A DNA stretch of 59,323 bases from an uncultured Mycoplasmatota bacterium. GTDB lineage: Bacteria; Bacillota_I; Bacilli_A; RF39; UBA660. Position 1 is the stretch's first letter. Every line of letters begins with the position of its first letter. The notes beneath the pieces are model-generated. The model did no database searches. It was not told the origin of the DNA and saw only the letters and a program-made list of their open reading frames with translations. This document shows positions 34,559 through 44,056 of the stretch, in pieces. The stretch spans positions 1 through 59,323 of the forward strand of contig USNG01000004.1 in NCBI GenBank assembly GCA_900556025.1, given 5' to 3'. A program made the translations under genes and the position numbers.

Positions 34559-35137
34559 ATGTCAAAGGTTTCAAAAAATATAAAAATGCTTGATATTTTA
34601 TCATCTGGTAGAAGATATTCTTGTAAAGAGTTGGCTGATAAATTAGAAATAAGTCCAAGAATGGTGCGTTTATATAAAGATGAACTAGAAAAAGATGGGA
34701 TTTATATTGATTCTATCTATGGTAAGGATGGTGGATATCAATTACGTTCTAAATTAAATCTTCCTTTAATTTTATTTAATGAAAGTGACATTGAAACAAT
34801 TGATAATGCAATTTCTTGCTGTAACGATAATAAAAAAGTAGAAAAATTACTTGATTTGAGAGAAAAAATAGTATGTTATTGTAATTTAATAAATTATAAA
34901 GAAGATTTTTTTGATGAAAAACAAAAAGGCCTTTTAAAAATTATTAGCGAATCAATACAAAAACGAGAAAAAATTAAAATTGAATACAAAAGCAAAGGAG
35001 TGAAAAAACAAAGAATAGTATACCCCCAAAAAATTTATAAATATGATAATTTCGTCATGGTTGTTGTGCAGTATTCTGAAGATATAAATGATATAAGACA
35101 TTTGAATCTGAATAGAATTGAAAAAATTATAAATTAG
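34559..35137 (+). CDS. HTH-WYL transcriptional regulator, short form
   Basis: 192 residues. The N-terminal HTH_11 domain (LDILSSGRRYSCKELADKLE, about 8-60, with the GKDGGYQLR wing) is followed by a WYL-like domain (about 125-190; REKIKIEYKSKG, RIVYPQKIYKYDNFVMVVVQ). It is shorter than typical WYL proteins because the WCX C-terminus is missing. WYL regulators often sit with defence or accessory genes and may sense nucleotides. Confidence 0.82.
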   Translation: MSKVSKNIKMLDILSSGRRYSCKELADKLEISPRMVRLYKDELEKDGIYIDSIYGKDGGYQLRSKLNLPLILFNESDIETIDNAISCCNDNKKVEKLLDLREKIVCYCNLINYKEDFFDEKQKGLLKIISESIQKREKIKIEYKSKGVKKQRIVYPQKIYKYDNFVMVVVQYSEDINDIRHLNLNRIEKIIN

Positions 35138-35190
35138 CATAATTGTTTCCTATTTTACTATTTATAATGATAGCAATAGGAGGTGTTAAT

Positions 35191-35547
35191 TTGATAAGTT
35201 TTGATCATGTTGCAATTACAGTGAAGAATTTGGAAGCATCAATACATTTTTATGAAAATTTAGGCTATACGTTACAATCCAAGTTTTGTGATAAGGATTA
35301 TAAATGGGCTACATTAAAATTGAAAGAAGCTGGTTTAGAACTTTTTCAACCATTACAAGGAAATGATTTGAATATTTTTCATATTGCATATAATTTTGTA
35401 GATGATGAAGAAGCTTTTGAATTTGCAAAAAACATTGGATATAGAATTGCTGATTTAAACGTCTTTTATGGTGATTTAAATCGAAAAAGTTTTTTTGTTC
35501 AAGATGATAACGGTGTGTCTATACAGTTAATAAAAAAGAAAAAATGA
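35191..35547 (+). CDS. VOC/glyoxalase-family protein
   Basis: 118 residues: one vicinal-oxygen-chelate fold (FDHVAITVKNLEASIHFYEN, GLELFQPL, FFVQDDNGVSIQLI). Metal ligands seem partly present (His in FDHVAI, Glu in ELFQP). The start is TTG, chosen because AGGAGGTG lies 5 nt upstream; it ends in TGA. The reaction is unknown. Confidence 0.8.
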   Translation: MISFDHVAITVKNLEASIHFYENLGYTLQSKFCDKDYKWATLKLKEAGLELFQPLQGNDLNIFHIAYNFVDDEEAFEFAKNIGYRIADLNVFYGDLNRKSFFVQDDNGVSIQLIKKKK

Positions 35548-35582
35548 ACTTGTGAAAGTGATAAATAACTTTACAAATAAAA

Positions 35583-35612
35583 AATACTAGCAAATTACTA
35601 GTATTTTTTTGT
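35583..35612. terminator. Bidirectional terminator
   Basis: AATACTAG / CTAGTATT with a 7-nt loop lies between convergent genes and has T runs on both strands. Confidence 0.75.
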
Positions 35613-35626
35613 AGTTATTATAAACT

Positions 35627-36847
35627 TTAAAATCTAGATTGTTTATTATTATTCCAAGTTGTAGGTTTAACAAGTACTCTATAATGTAATGGATTAACTT
35701 GTTTCGAATATTCTCTTTCATATTTTTCTTTTATAGCATCAATTAATAAATTGATTAATTTACACATCTCAGCAACATCAGTTGTAGTTTTTGCTAAATA
35801 GTATAAGTTTAGATAATATTCATCGATTATTTTAAAAGAATTGTTAATCTTCAAGGAAAATCTATTTATCATTTCTAAAACAATAAAATAAAAGTATTCA
35901 AAATCTTCAGTGTTATTAATGTATTTCTCATTAATTTTTAGTATTCTATTTTCTAAAATAACAATTAATTCTAATATTTCATCTTCATCAAGTAATGTAT
36001 CATCTATATCTTCTATAGATGGTAAATAATCATCAATATTTGAGCTTGTAATGTTTAAGTTATTCTTACATAAATCTGCTAATGCTTTTAAGCTATCAAT
36101 TCCAGTTAATGCATCTTCATTACTTACGATACATCTAGTAAATTTTAATATAAATTCATCATCAGGAATTTTTGATTTACAAAACCTTTCAGCATAGTCT
36201 TTATTATGATAAATTTTCCATATCTTTGCTGGAGGCAAATAACAGCATCCTGTAGATCTAGAGTAGAATTTTCTTATTTTTTCTAAAATTAAATAATAAT
36301 TCATTAAAAATTCTTTAGGATTATTCTTATAAATTTCCAATAAAGTATTAATATCATCATATATAGAAAACATTTCATATGTTATATCTTTACTATTTAA
36401 TGATGGAAAAGGAATAGAATATAAATTTATAATAAAATTTTGTAAGGCTCTAATCTTTTTTAAACTTTCATCATTTGTATAAAAAAATACTTGACCATGT
36501 CCAATAATTGTTAACAAAGCATTCTTTTGTTGTTTATGTGCTTCTTTTGCTTCATAGTAATATCCTTGAATGTTTCTAGCAAAATATTCAAATCGATATT
36601 TATCTATTAATTCAACACCTCTAACAATATTGCCACCATTTTTATTGTGATTTGTTTCATCACTAAAAGTTTCATCCATAATTATTTGTATATCAATATC
36701 TGAAAATTCATTATTATCATCATTTTTAAAACTTCCACAAAGAACCATTCCTAAAACATGATCATCACCATATTTATCTAAATATTTTTTAACAAATAAA
36801 TCTAAAATCTTTTTCTTATTATCGTCAATTTTACTATTAGTAAGCAT
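35627..36847 (-). CDS. Nucleotidyltransferase-domain protein
   Basis: 406 residues. The N-terminal pol-beta-like nucleotidyltransferase has GSF (38-40), then SDIDI with D50 and D52, and a third acidic residue E87 (RFEYF). The remainder is all helical, like the C-terminal halves of aminoglycoside or other small-molecule nucleotidyltransferases. It may modify a small molecule, protein or tRNA; the substrate is unknown. AAGGTGAT is upstream. Confidence 0.72.
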   Translation of the reverse strand: MLTNSKIDDNKKKILDLFVKKYLDKYGDDHVLGMVLCGSFKNDDNNEFSDIDIQIIMDETFSDETNHNKNGGNIVRGVELIDKYRFEYFARNIQGYYYEAKEAHKQQKNALLTIIGHGQVFFYTNDESLKKIRALQNFIINLYSIPFPSLNSKDITYEMFSIYDDINTLLEIYKNNPKEFLMNYYLILEKIRKFYSRSTGCCYLPPAKIWKIYHNKDYAERFCKSKIPDDEFILKFTRCIVSNEDALTGIDSLKALADLCKNNLNITSSNIDDYLPSIEDIDDTLLDEDEILELIVILENRILKINEKYINNTEDFEYFYFIVLEMINRFSLKINNSFKIIDEYYLNLYYLAKTTTDVAEMCKLINLLIDAIKEKYEREYSKQVNPLHYRVLVKPTTWNNNKQSRF

Positions 36848-37046
36848 AATATCACCTTAACGTGATAACTATTATAGCATAAAATGGAATTATTTATAAA
36901 AGTTACTACAAAATAGCTGCAATAATTAACTATAAATTATATGAAGATTCTTATAAATAATTAAAAGTTCTTGAAAGTAGTGTTTTTTAAAATATATAAA
37001 ATTAATTGTAATTAAATTATGATATAATGTAATAAAGAGGTAAAAA

Positions 37047-37898
37047 ATGAACTTTGAGTTTGTGGAAGCAATGACTAAACAAAATATTAAATTGTTTGGA
37101 TGTTTATCAAAAAATGATAATAAAAAATGTATACTGTATATACCTGGATTAACTGGAAATTTTTTTGAATCTAGTTTTCCAAGAGAAATAGCAAAAGAAA
37201 GCACTAAAAATGGGTATGACTTTTTATTCAGTCATAATCAAGGATCCTTTCAAGTTATTGAATTTCCTTTTTTAAGAGAAGATGGGAAAATGAAGTCTAA
37301 AATAAAAGGAGCTGCTTATGAAAAATTTGAAGATTCTTTTTATGACATTGATGCATGGCTTGATTTTTTAGAAGAAATGAAATACGAAGAAATTATTGTA
37401 TTGTGCCATAGTATGGGTTGCAATAAAATAGTGTATTATTTAAATCAAAAGATAGATAATAAAATATCAAAAATAATTATGCTAGCTCCTCAAGATAATG
37501 TTAATTTTTCTAGGTTAGAAATGCACAAGGGATTATTAGAAGAAGCGATTTATAATATTAATAATGAAAATCCAGATAAAATTTTGAGTAAAAAATTTTT
37601 AGGATTTTGTTTAATGTCTAGTGAAACTTATTTTCAAGAAATAACAAATAAAAATATTAATAATATTCCATACAAAACAATAAATGGAGATTATTCATCA
37701 TTAAAATCAATTGATAAACAAATATATATTATAATTGGTTCAGATGATATTGGAGAAAATGGAAAAGAATATATGGAAAGAATTATTAGCAATTGTCAAA
37801 ATGCTAAATACGATATTATAGATGATGCTAATCATAATTTCAAAAATAAAGAGAAAGAATTAACAGATCATGTTTTAAATTATTTAAATCAGAGTTAA
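37047..37898 (+). CDS. Alpha/beta hydrolase
   Basis: 283 residues. The oxyanion region is IPGLTGNFFESSFP, nucleophile S122 is in LCHSMGC, the probable acid is in IIGSDDIGEN, and the catalytic His is in DDANHNF. No signal peptide, so it is cytoplasmic. The substrate is unknown. It leads a run with the GNAT gene 33 nt downstream. Confidence 0.82.
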   Translation: MNFEFVEAMTKQNIKLFGCLSKNDNKKCILYIPGLTGNFFESSFPREIAKESTKNGYDFLFSHNQGSFQVIEFPFLREDGKMKSKIKGAAYEKFEDSFYDIDAWLDFLEEMKYEEIIVLCHSMGCNKIVYYLNQKIDNKISKIIMLAPQDNVNFSRLEMHKGLLEEAIYNINNENPDKILSKKFLGFCLMSSETYFQEITNKNINNIPYKTINGDYSSLKSIDKQIYIIIGSDDIGENGKEYMERIISNCQNAKYDIIDDANHNFKNKEKELTDHVLNYLNQS

Positions 37899-37931
37899 AT
37901 ATAAAAAAATAAGTATATAAAGAGTGATATT

Positions 37932-38384
37932 ATGAGTTTTATAGTTAGAGAAGCAACACTTGATGATTTGGATAGAGGATTATTGAAAGTCTTTATTGAG
38001 GGCTATAGATATCATCAAAATGGTAGACCTGATGTTTTTGCTGATATTTCTGATGAGATATTAAAAGAGGATTTAATAAAGAATTTCGAAACTTTATCAA
38101 CATTAGTAATATTAGACAAAGATGCAGTAGTAGGATATCTATCTTATAGAATGAAAGGAAAACATTCAAAAAAATTGGATGTTGATCAATTAATAATTGA
38201 TGAAAACTACAGGCATCAAGGTTTAGGCAAAAAAATGATGGAAGAAGTTAAAAGAATAGCCACAGAAAATAAATGCGATAGAATAGAACTAAATTGTTGG
38301 TTATTTAACGAAAATGCATTAGCAATGTATGAACACATTGGTTTTAAAAGACAAAGAATAATTTATGAAATGCCATTAAAATAG
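37932..38384 (+). CDS. GNAT-family N-acetyltransferase
   Basis: 150 residues. The acetyl-CoA-binding motif is NYRHQGLGKKMMEEV, followed by NENALAMYEHIGFKR. The substrate is unknown. GAGTGAT precedes the start. Confidence 0.88.
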   Translation: MSFIVREATLDDLDRGLLKVFIEGYRYHQNGRPDVFADISDEILKEDLIKNFETLSTLVILDKDAVVGYLSYRMKGKHSKKLDVDQLIIDENYRHQGLGKKMMEEVKRIATENKCDRIELNCWLFNENALAMYEHIGFKRQRIIYEMPLK

Positions 38385-38411
38385 TAAATATTAAAAAAGG
38401 AAAATAAATTT

Positions 38412-39201
38412 ATGAAAGAAAGAAATTTAGATAGCATAATTAATTCATTTTATAAAGATAATTATGAAGAAGATGAAAGATTAACTAGAGATAAAATGCA
38501 TTATATTGAATTTGTTACCACTACTAAATATGTTGAAAAAGGGAGATAGAATATTAGAAATAGGTGCTGGTACTGGAGCATATTCTCTATATTATGCTAA
38601 ACAAGGTTATAAAGTAGATGCTATAGAATTAGCAGAAGCAAATGTTAATAAATTTAAATCAAAAATCACAAATGATTTAGATGTTAATGTCATTCAAGGA
38701 AATGCAATTGATTTATCAATGTATAGTGATAACACTTTTGATGTAACTTTATGTTTAGGACCACTTTATCATTTATTTAAAGAAGAAGAAATTAAAAAAG
38801 CAATAGAAGAAGCGGTAAGAGTAACGAAACCCGGAGGAGAAATATACCTAGCATTTATTCTATTTGATTTAAATATGTTAGTATGGGGATTCCAACAAAA
38901 AAATATATATGATAATTATGGTAAAGACAAAGAAGTATCAGAAGAATTTAAACCTAATAATGATGAAAAATTTATTTTTAACATGAGACACTTTAAGGAT
39001 ATTAAAAAACTTATAGATTCATTTAATGTTAAAAAGTTACATTATGTCGCTACAGATGGATTAGGTAGAGTTATGACAAAATATATAAATGATATGACTG
39101 ATGAAGAGTATGAATTGTTTTTAAAATATCATTTATCTATATGCGAAAGAGAAGATTTAATAGGTTATAGTGGGCACATATTATCAATTTTAGAAAAATA
39201 G
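38412..39201 (+). pseudogene. SAM-dependent methyltransferase, frameshifted
   Basis: Frame 1 starts at ATG 38412 (AGGA upstream) and encodes the usual N-terminus up to FVTTTKYVEKG before TAG at 38547. The rest, from KKGDRILEIGAGTG (SAM motif I) onward, is in the +1 frame to 39201. Together they give one methyltransferase (motif I GAGTG, then TLCLGPLYHLF). Relatives have a few extra residues at the junction, so a deletion of about 11 nt between A-rich tracts is likely. An internal TTG at 38506 has no good ribosome binding site. Function is probably lost unless the frame is restored. Confidence 0.72.
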
Positions 39202-39204
39202 TTT

Positions 39205-39229
39205 AGAAGTTAGCAATAACTTCTTTTTA
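39205..39229 (+). terminator. Terminator of the methyltransferase unit
   Basis: AGAAGTTA / TAACTTCT with loop GCAA, followed by TTTTAA. Confidence 0.75.
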
Positions 39230-39287
39230 ATTAATTAAAACTTTAAAAATTTTATTAACATGTTATAATATACGTGAGGTGTTAACT

Positions 39288-40664
39288 ATGTTTGGTCCAA
39301 AAGAACTAGATGCTAAAAATACATATATACCAAATTTACAAGATATTAAAGAATCAGCTGAACGAACATATGGTGAAGCAAATGCTTTTTTTAGAAAAGA
39401 AGACTTATATTTGCAAGATGTTGAAAGAAGAATTGAATCAGGTGGGTTATCTTCACCAAAAGACATTTATGATGAATGTCATTCAATAGCTTCAGATTTA
39501 GCAAAATGTTGTGAAATGTATTTAAAAGCATTATATATATTTGAAAATAATGTTTCTGGAAATCAAATAGATGACCTATGGGAAAAGTTAAAAAAAGGTG
39601 AATATAAAACAGATGAAAAAGGTAATTTAGTTTATCTAAACTCTTCAGGTTTTATTACATTTATGCAATATGACCAAAATGGTAATCCAATAGTAGACAC
39701 AAATGGAAAACCAATTTACTATGACCAAATGGGTAATACTTATAATGAAAATAATAGAGGAGCAAAAATAAAACAAACAGGACATCAACTTGATAGATTA
39801 ATTGAACTTTTATCACAAGACTCAAGAATGTTATTAGAAACTAGAATGTTGCGTATCCCAATGGAATCAACAGAAAAAAATAGTGCTATATCTATAATGG
39901 ATGTTTTGGCTAATAAAGGAATTATTGATTCATCAGAAAAAATAACATCAGAACAATATTTAGGCTGGATAGACCAACATAAGAAAACATTTGAGGAAGC
40001 TAGATATTCTGGACAACAATCAAGTGATGTGAATGTAGAATTTCTATATCATTTAGCGACACAAATCAAAGCTGTAGCTCAATATAAAATGGAACCAAAA
40101 CTAAGTCAAAGTTTTACTATAACGGATGAAGAATTATCTAAGCTACCACCAGAGATTAAAAATCTAGCAGTGTCTTATCCAAATTTAATGTCTGAAGAAT
40201 TAGTTAAGCTAATTGCTAATGATGAAGAAATTAGAAAAAAGATTTCATCACTTTTCTCAAATTATTATAAAGAAATCACTTTTTTGAAACCTGAAGATCT
40301 TTATCGAATGATAAGAATAATGAGTGAAAAAGAAATAATATATACAATATATTTATGTCAAATGTTGATGAACTATAATAATTTTCCAATTGATATAAAA
40401 AATGAGACCAATAAGAAAAAGATACAAAGGACATATGAATTAATAGGCAACTTAAGAAATATGCATATGAAACCTAGACATTTGATTAAATATCTAATTG
40501 AAGCTAAAGAAGCACTAGGTGATAGTTTAATAATAAATATAGATAATGTAGATACATTATTTAGAATTTTAAGAAATAGGATGGCTCATTATAGCTATAA
40601 TATATATAATATTCAAAAATCAGCATTAAAAGATATTTCTGAGAGTACAATGGGAATGCATTAA
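39288..40664 (+). CDS. HEPN-like repeat-family protein, copy 1 with C-terminal extension
   Basis: 458 residues. Residues about 14-310 form a module shared with both halves of the protein at 41321-43147: IKESAERTYGEANAFFRKE, then HSIASDLAKCCEMYLKAL (HEPN-like helices), then GHQLDRLIELL. An Asn/Gly-rich insert (YDQNGNPIVD, IYYDQMGN) lies at about 115-160. The extension (about 318-458) is a second helical region ending in RNRMAH, an Rx4H HEPN RNase-type motif. The family is not recognised; HEPN is inferred from helix pattern and motif. GAGGTG sets the start. Confidence 0.62.
   Translation: MFGPKELDAKNTYIPNLQDIKESAERTYGEANAFFRKEDLYLQDVERRIESGGLSSPKDIYDECHSIASDLAKCCEMYLKALYIFENNVSGNQIDDLWEKLKKGEYKTDEKGNLVYLNSSGFITFMQYDQNGNPIVDTNGKPIYYDQMGNTYNENNRGAKIKQTGHQLDRLIELLSQDSRMLLETRMLRIPMESTEKNSAISIMDVLANKGIIDSSEKITSEQYLGWIDQHKKTFEEARYSGQQSSDVNVEFLYHLATQIKAVAQYKMEPKLSQSFTITDEELSKLPPEIKNLAVSYPNLMSEELVKLIANDEEIRKKISSLFSNYYKEITFLKPEDLYRMIRIMSEKEIIYTIYLCQMLMNYNNFPIDIKNETNKKKIQRTYELIGNLRNMHMKPRHLIKYLIEAKEALGDSLIINIDNVDTLFRILRNRMAHYSYNIYNIQKSALKDISESTMGMH
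39330..40240 (+). repeat. HEPN-like module, copy A
   Basis: First of three homologous modules (the others are at 41363 and 42212). It includes the Asn/Gly-rich insert and is the most diverged at nucleotide level. Confidence 0.7.
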
Positions 40665-40685
40665 TATAAATAATAGGGAGGTTTT

Positions 40686-41153
40686 ATGGAAAAAATTAAT
40701 ACAGAGGATATAATAACAGCTTTACTTTTAGCAGGATTTGATAAAGTAGATTCGACACTAATAACATTTACTTTAGGATATATTTCATTAAATAATGGTT
40801 CACTAGGAGATTTTGAATTTAAAGCTGAAAAGTTAAGCTGGACATTTAATGATTTTGTTGTGTCAGAACAGGGCGCATATAGATTAAAAGATGGTTTTGA
40901 TTTAGATACAAATGTTTCACCAGTAAAAGAAAGAGAAATACCTTTAAGACGAATTTTACACACAAATAGAAAACTTTTAAGTTATATTGAATCATTAGAT
41001 TTTACACCAATACTAACCAGAAAAATAGAAGCAATTGGTTATGATAGAATTTCTAGTTTTGAGAGTTTATTTTGTGATAAAGAAAAGCAAATTATATCTG
41101 AAAATATAGATAAAAACTTATTTTCAAAAAGAAAAAGAACAATGAAAAAATAA
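40686..41153 (+). CDS. Unknown protein between the HEPN-like paralogues
   Basis: 155 residues, mixed alpha/beta, basic C-terminus (FSKRKRTMKK), no membrane segment and no recognised motif. GGGAGG precedes the start. It lies 21 nt after the first HEPN-like gene, so it is co-transcribed and may be a functional partner. Confidence 0.58.
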   Translation: MEKINTEDIITALLLAGFDKVDSTLITFTLGYISLNNGSLGDFEFKAEKLSWTFNDFVVSEQGAYRLKDGFDLDTNVSPVKEREIPLRRILHTNRKLLSYIESLDFTPILTRKIEAIGYDRISSFESLFCDKEKQIISENIDKNLFSKRKRTMKK

Positions 41154-41320
41154 CCAAAATATTAAGAAATGAATGTAATGACAAAACCAACTCAAATGCA
41201 ATGAAAATATGCTTAAATGATAATATACAAAAATCATATGGAATACTATAAGTAATTAGAATCATAAGAAATTTCGCAACAAACTTGCCAATGCTTTAAA
41301 ATGTATATGGAGGAATGAAT
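41154..41320. other. Short spacer before the tandem HEPN-like gene
   Basis: No gene or clear promoter. It ends in the GGAGG ribosome binding site of the next gene. Confidence 0.5.
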
Positions 41321-43147
41321 ATGTTAGGAGCAAAAGAACTAGATACAAAAAATACGTATGTGCCCGATTTAACTGATATTAAAGAATCAGCAGAACGAAC
41401 ATATGGAGAAGCAAATGCCTTTTTTAGAAAGGAAGAGTTGTATTTGAAAGATGTAGAAAGAAGATTAAAATCGGGAATACTATATCTGCCGGAAGATATA
41501 TATGATGAACGTCATTCAATCGCGTCAGATTTGGCAAAATGTTGTGAAATGTATTTAAAAGCCTTGTTTATATTTGAAAATAATACACCAGGAAATAAAA
41601 TAAATGATTTGTGGGATAAATTAAAAAAGACTGAATATGAAACAAATTCAAAAGGCATAAAAACAAGAAAAACAAGTCACCAAATTGATAGGTTAATTTC
41701 TTACTTATCTGCAGATTCTAGGATATTACTAGAAACTAGGATGTTACATGTTCCGATGGATTTAACAGATAAATATAATGAAATTGGTATAAGCGATTTT
41801 TTAGCAAAAAAGGGTGTTATTGAATCTACAGAAAAAATTACATTTGAGCAATATTTTGGCTGGGTAGAACAACATAAAAAAGCATATGAAAAGGCAAGAT
41901 ATTCTGGAGAACAATCAAGTGATGTTAATATTGACTTTCTGTTCCATTTAGCTACTCAATTAAAAGCAGTGGCCCAATATAAAATAAAACCATGGGCGCA
42001 CCAAAAATTCAATATATCAGAAGAAGAATTGTCAAAATTGCCACCTGAAGTTAAAAATCTAGCAGCATCTTATCCAAATATAATGTCAGAAGGAATTGTT
42101 AAGTTAATTGCTAACAATGAAGAAGTTAATAAAACAATTTCAGCAATGTTTGAATCATTAACTACATTACATCAACGTCAACAATATAATGAACTTCAAG
42201 CTGAATACACTCCCGATTTAACCAATATTAAAGAATCAGCAGAACGAACTTATGGAGAAGCAAATGCTTTTTTTAGAAAAGAAGAATTATATCTACAAGA
42301 TGTAGAAAGAAGATTAAAATCAGAGATACTATATCAACCAGAAGATATATATGATGAACGACATTCAATCGCTTCAGATTTGGCAAAATGTTGTGAAATG
42401 TATTTAAAAGCATTGTATATATTTGAAAATAATGTTCTTGGAAATAAAATAAATGATTTATGGGATAAATTAAAAAAGACAGATTACGAGACAGACGAAA
42501 AAGGAAATTTGATCTATCAAGCATCAGACGGTTCAATTACATTTATGAAATATGATCAAAATGGAAATCAAATAGTAGATACAAAAGGAAGACCAATTTA
42601 TTACGATCAAAACGGAAAAGTTTACAATGAAAATAATAGGGGAGCAAAAATAAAACGAACAAGACATCAACTTGATAGATTAATTTCTTATTTATCTGAA
42701 GATTCTAAGATGTTATTAGAAACTAGAATGATACATATTCCAAAGAGTTTAACGCAAAAATATAATGAAGTAGGTATGATTGATTTTCTAGTAAAAAAAG
42801 GAATAATTGACTTTAAAGAGGAAATAACGTCAGAACAATATTTAAGTTTGATAAAACAACACAAAAAAGTTTTTGAAGAATCAAGATATTCTGGAGAGCA
42901 ATCAAGTGATGCAAGTGTTGAATTTTTGTATCATTTGGCTACTCAATTAAGAGCAGTGGCTCAATATAAAATAAAACCATGGTCACGTCAAATAATTGAC
43001 ATACCTGATAAAATATTATGTAAGTTACCACCAGAGATTAAAAAATTGGTCGTTGAGAATCCATATATAATGACAGAAGCATTTATTATATCAATTGCCA
43101 ATAACGAAGATATAAATGAGACAATATCATCAATGTATAGACATTAA
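41321..43147 (+). CDS. HEPN-like repeat-family protein, two tandem modules
   Basis: 608 residues: two copies of the module of the protein at 39288-40664, with a pitch of 849 nt. The first copy lacks the Asn/Gly-rich insert (about 46 residues); the second has it (YDQNGNQIVD, IYYDQNGK). Both keep IKESAERTYGEANAFFRKEE and SIASDLAKCCEMYLKAL nearly unchanged. There is no C-terminal RNRMAH-type extension. The genes contain codons rare elsewhere in the window (CGT, GCG, CCG, CGG), hinting at acquisition. ATG 41321 has GGAGG 7 nt upstream. Function unknown. Confidence 0.62.
   Translation: MLGAKELDTKNTYVPDLTDIKESAERTYGEANAFFRKEELYLKDVERRLKSGILYLPEDIYDERHSIASDLAKCCEMYLKALFIFENNTPGNKINDLWDKLKKTEYETNSKGIKTRKTSHQIDRLISYLSADSRILLETRMLHVPMDLTDKYNEIGISDFLAKKGVIESTEKITFEQYFGWVEQHKKAYEKARYSGEQSSDVNIDFLFHLATQLKAVAQYKIKPWAHQKFNISEEELSKLPPEVKNLAASYPNIMSEGIVKLIANNEEVNKTISAMFESLTTLHQRQQYNELQAEYTPDLTNIKESAERTYGEANAFFRKEELYLQDVERRLKSEILYQPEDIYDERHSIASDLAKCCEMYLKALYIFENNVLGNKINDLWDKLKKTDYETDEKGNLIYQASDGSITFMKYDQNGNQIVDTKGRPIYYDQNGKVYNENNRGAKIKRTRHQLDRLISYLSEDSKMLLETRMIHIPKSLTQKYNEVGMIDFLVKKGIIDFKEEITSEQYLSLIKQHKKVFEESRYSGEQSSDASVEFLYHLATQLRAVAQYKIKPWSRQIIDIPDKILCKLPPEIKKLVVENPYIMTEAFIISIANNEDINETISSMYRH
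41363..42211 (+). repeat. HEPN-like module, copy B (short)
   Basis: Tandem with copy C. The Asn/Gly-rich insert is cleanly absent. Confidence 0.72.
42212..43147 (+). repeat. HEPN-like module, copy C
   Basis: Shares long near-identical nucleotide stretches with copy B and has the insert seen in copy A. Confidence 0.72.
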
Positions 43148-43186
43148 TGATTTTAAATCGTATGTAAATAGTTCAATGAAAAAAAG

Positions 43187-43215
43187 TCAAGCAAAAACAA
43201 TTGTTTGATTTTTTT
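43187..43215 (+). terminator. Terminator of the tandem HEPN-like gene
   Basis: TCAAGCAA / TTGTTTGA (one G-T pair) with a 6-nt loop, followed by seven T residues. Confidence 0.75.
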
Positions 43216-43297
43216 ATTAAAATATGGTATAATCTATAGCAACCAACGGAGCATATACATCATTTGTAAAATCTTTATAAAAAAGGGGGGTTGTTTT

Positions 43298-43891
43298 ATG
43301 AAGAATAAAGAAATGAAATTATATGAAAAACTTGGAGTAAGAGAATTTAGATGGCTTGCTTTCTCATTACGTAAAGTTTTTTTGTATCCTTTTACTATAG
43401 GTATGTCAGAAAAAGAAAGAAGAAACTTTATGAATAGACCTGATAATTATAATATGGGATATACAAGAAATATAAAAGAAATAGGTGAATATAAAAATAA
43501 TTTATTTCTAAATGCAGGTATTCATGTATTTAGTTTATTGTATTGTATTAAAGGATTTATTGATTATCCATATTTAATTACAGTTCCTATATTAGCTTTA
43601 CCAATAGTCATAAATATTTACTGTTTAATGCTTCAAAGATATAATTATATAAGAATAAAACAGTTTACTGAAAGAATTAAATCAAGAAATGAAAAAGTTA
43701 ATCAACCAGAAGAAACAGAACCACAAAAAGAATTATCTATGAGTAAAAACATATCTAATAAAAGATTAGATACTATTAAAGAACTTAAACAACATAGAAA
43801 TTATTTAGAAAGTTTAAGAAGGGCTAATCAAGCCCAAACAGTAACAAAAGAATCTCAAATGAAATTATGTTATAGACAAAAAAATTTTTAA
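43298..43891 (+). CDS. Unknown membrane protein, possibly CrtO-acyltransferase-like
   Basis: 197 residues. An amphipathic N-terminus (KLYEKLGVREFRWLAF) is followed by two hydrophobic segments (about 62-105), then LMLQRYNYIRIKQF and a charged tail. YEKLGV and xxQRYNxxR resemble the acyltransferase domain of CrtO-like membrane enzymes, but the likeness is faint. AAGGGGGG fixes the start at 43298. It is bounded by terminators and so is monocistronic. Confidence 0.5.
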   Translation: MKNKEMKLYEKLGVREFRWLAFSLRKVFLYPFTIGMSEKERRNFMNRPDNYNMGYTRNIKEIGEYKNNLFLNAGIHVFSLLYCIKGFIDYPYLITVPILALPIVINIYCLMLQRYNYIRIKQFTERIKSRNEKVNQPEETEPQKELSMSKNISNKRLDTIKELKQHRNYLESLRRANQAQTVTKESQMKLCYRQKNF

Positions 43892-43917
43892 TTGAAATTA
43901 ACACCAGACAATATTAA

Positions 43918-43952
43918 AATTCTTATTTCACTTTTGAAATAAGAATTTTTTA
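43918..43952 (+). terminator. Strong terminator after the membrane protein gene
   Basis: AATTCTTATTTCA / TGAAATAAGAATT with loop CTTT, followed by a T run. Confidence 0.88.
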
Positions 43953-44056
43953 ATGAAAAAAATTAGTATATTTTTACTTTACAATTTTACACTTAAAATA
44001 TCATAAATTAAATAAAAAAAATTATACATGATATAATAAAAGAGAGTGTGATATTT

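Noticed and set aside
29939..35547. Mollicute genetic code (UGA = Trp)
   Set aside because: agrB and the VOC gene end at TGA, and prfB is intact.
38532..38549. Programmed frameshift in the methyltransferase gene
   Set aside because: The change needed is +1, no -1 slippery heptamer fits, and the junction lacks residues present in relatives, so a deletion is simpler.
39288..43147. CRISPR or other short-repeat array
   Set aside because: The repeats are long coding modules (849-nt pitch), not short repeats with unique spacers.
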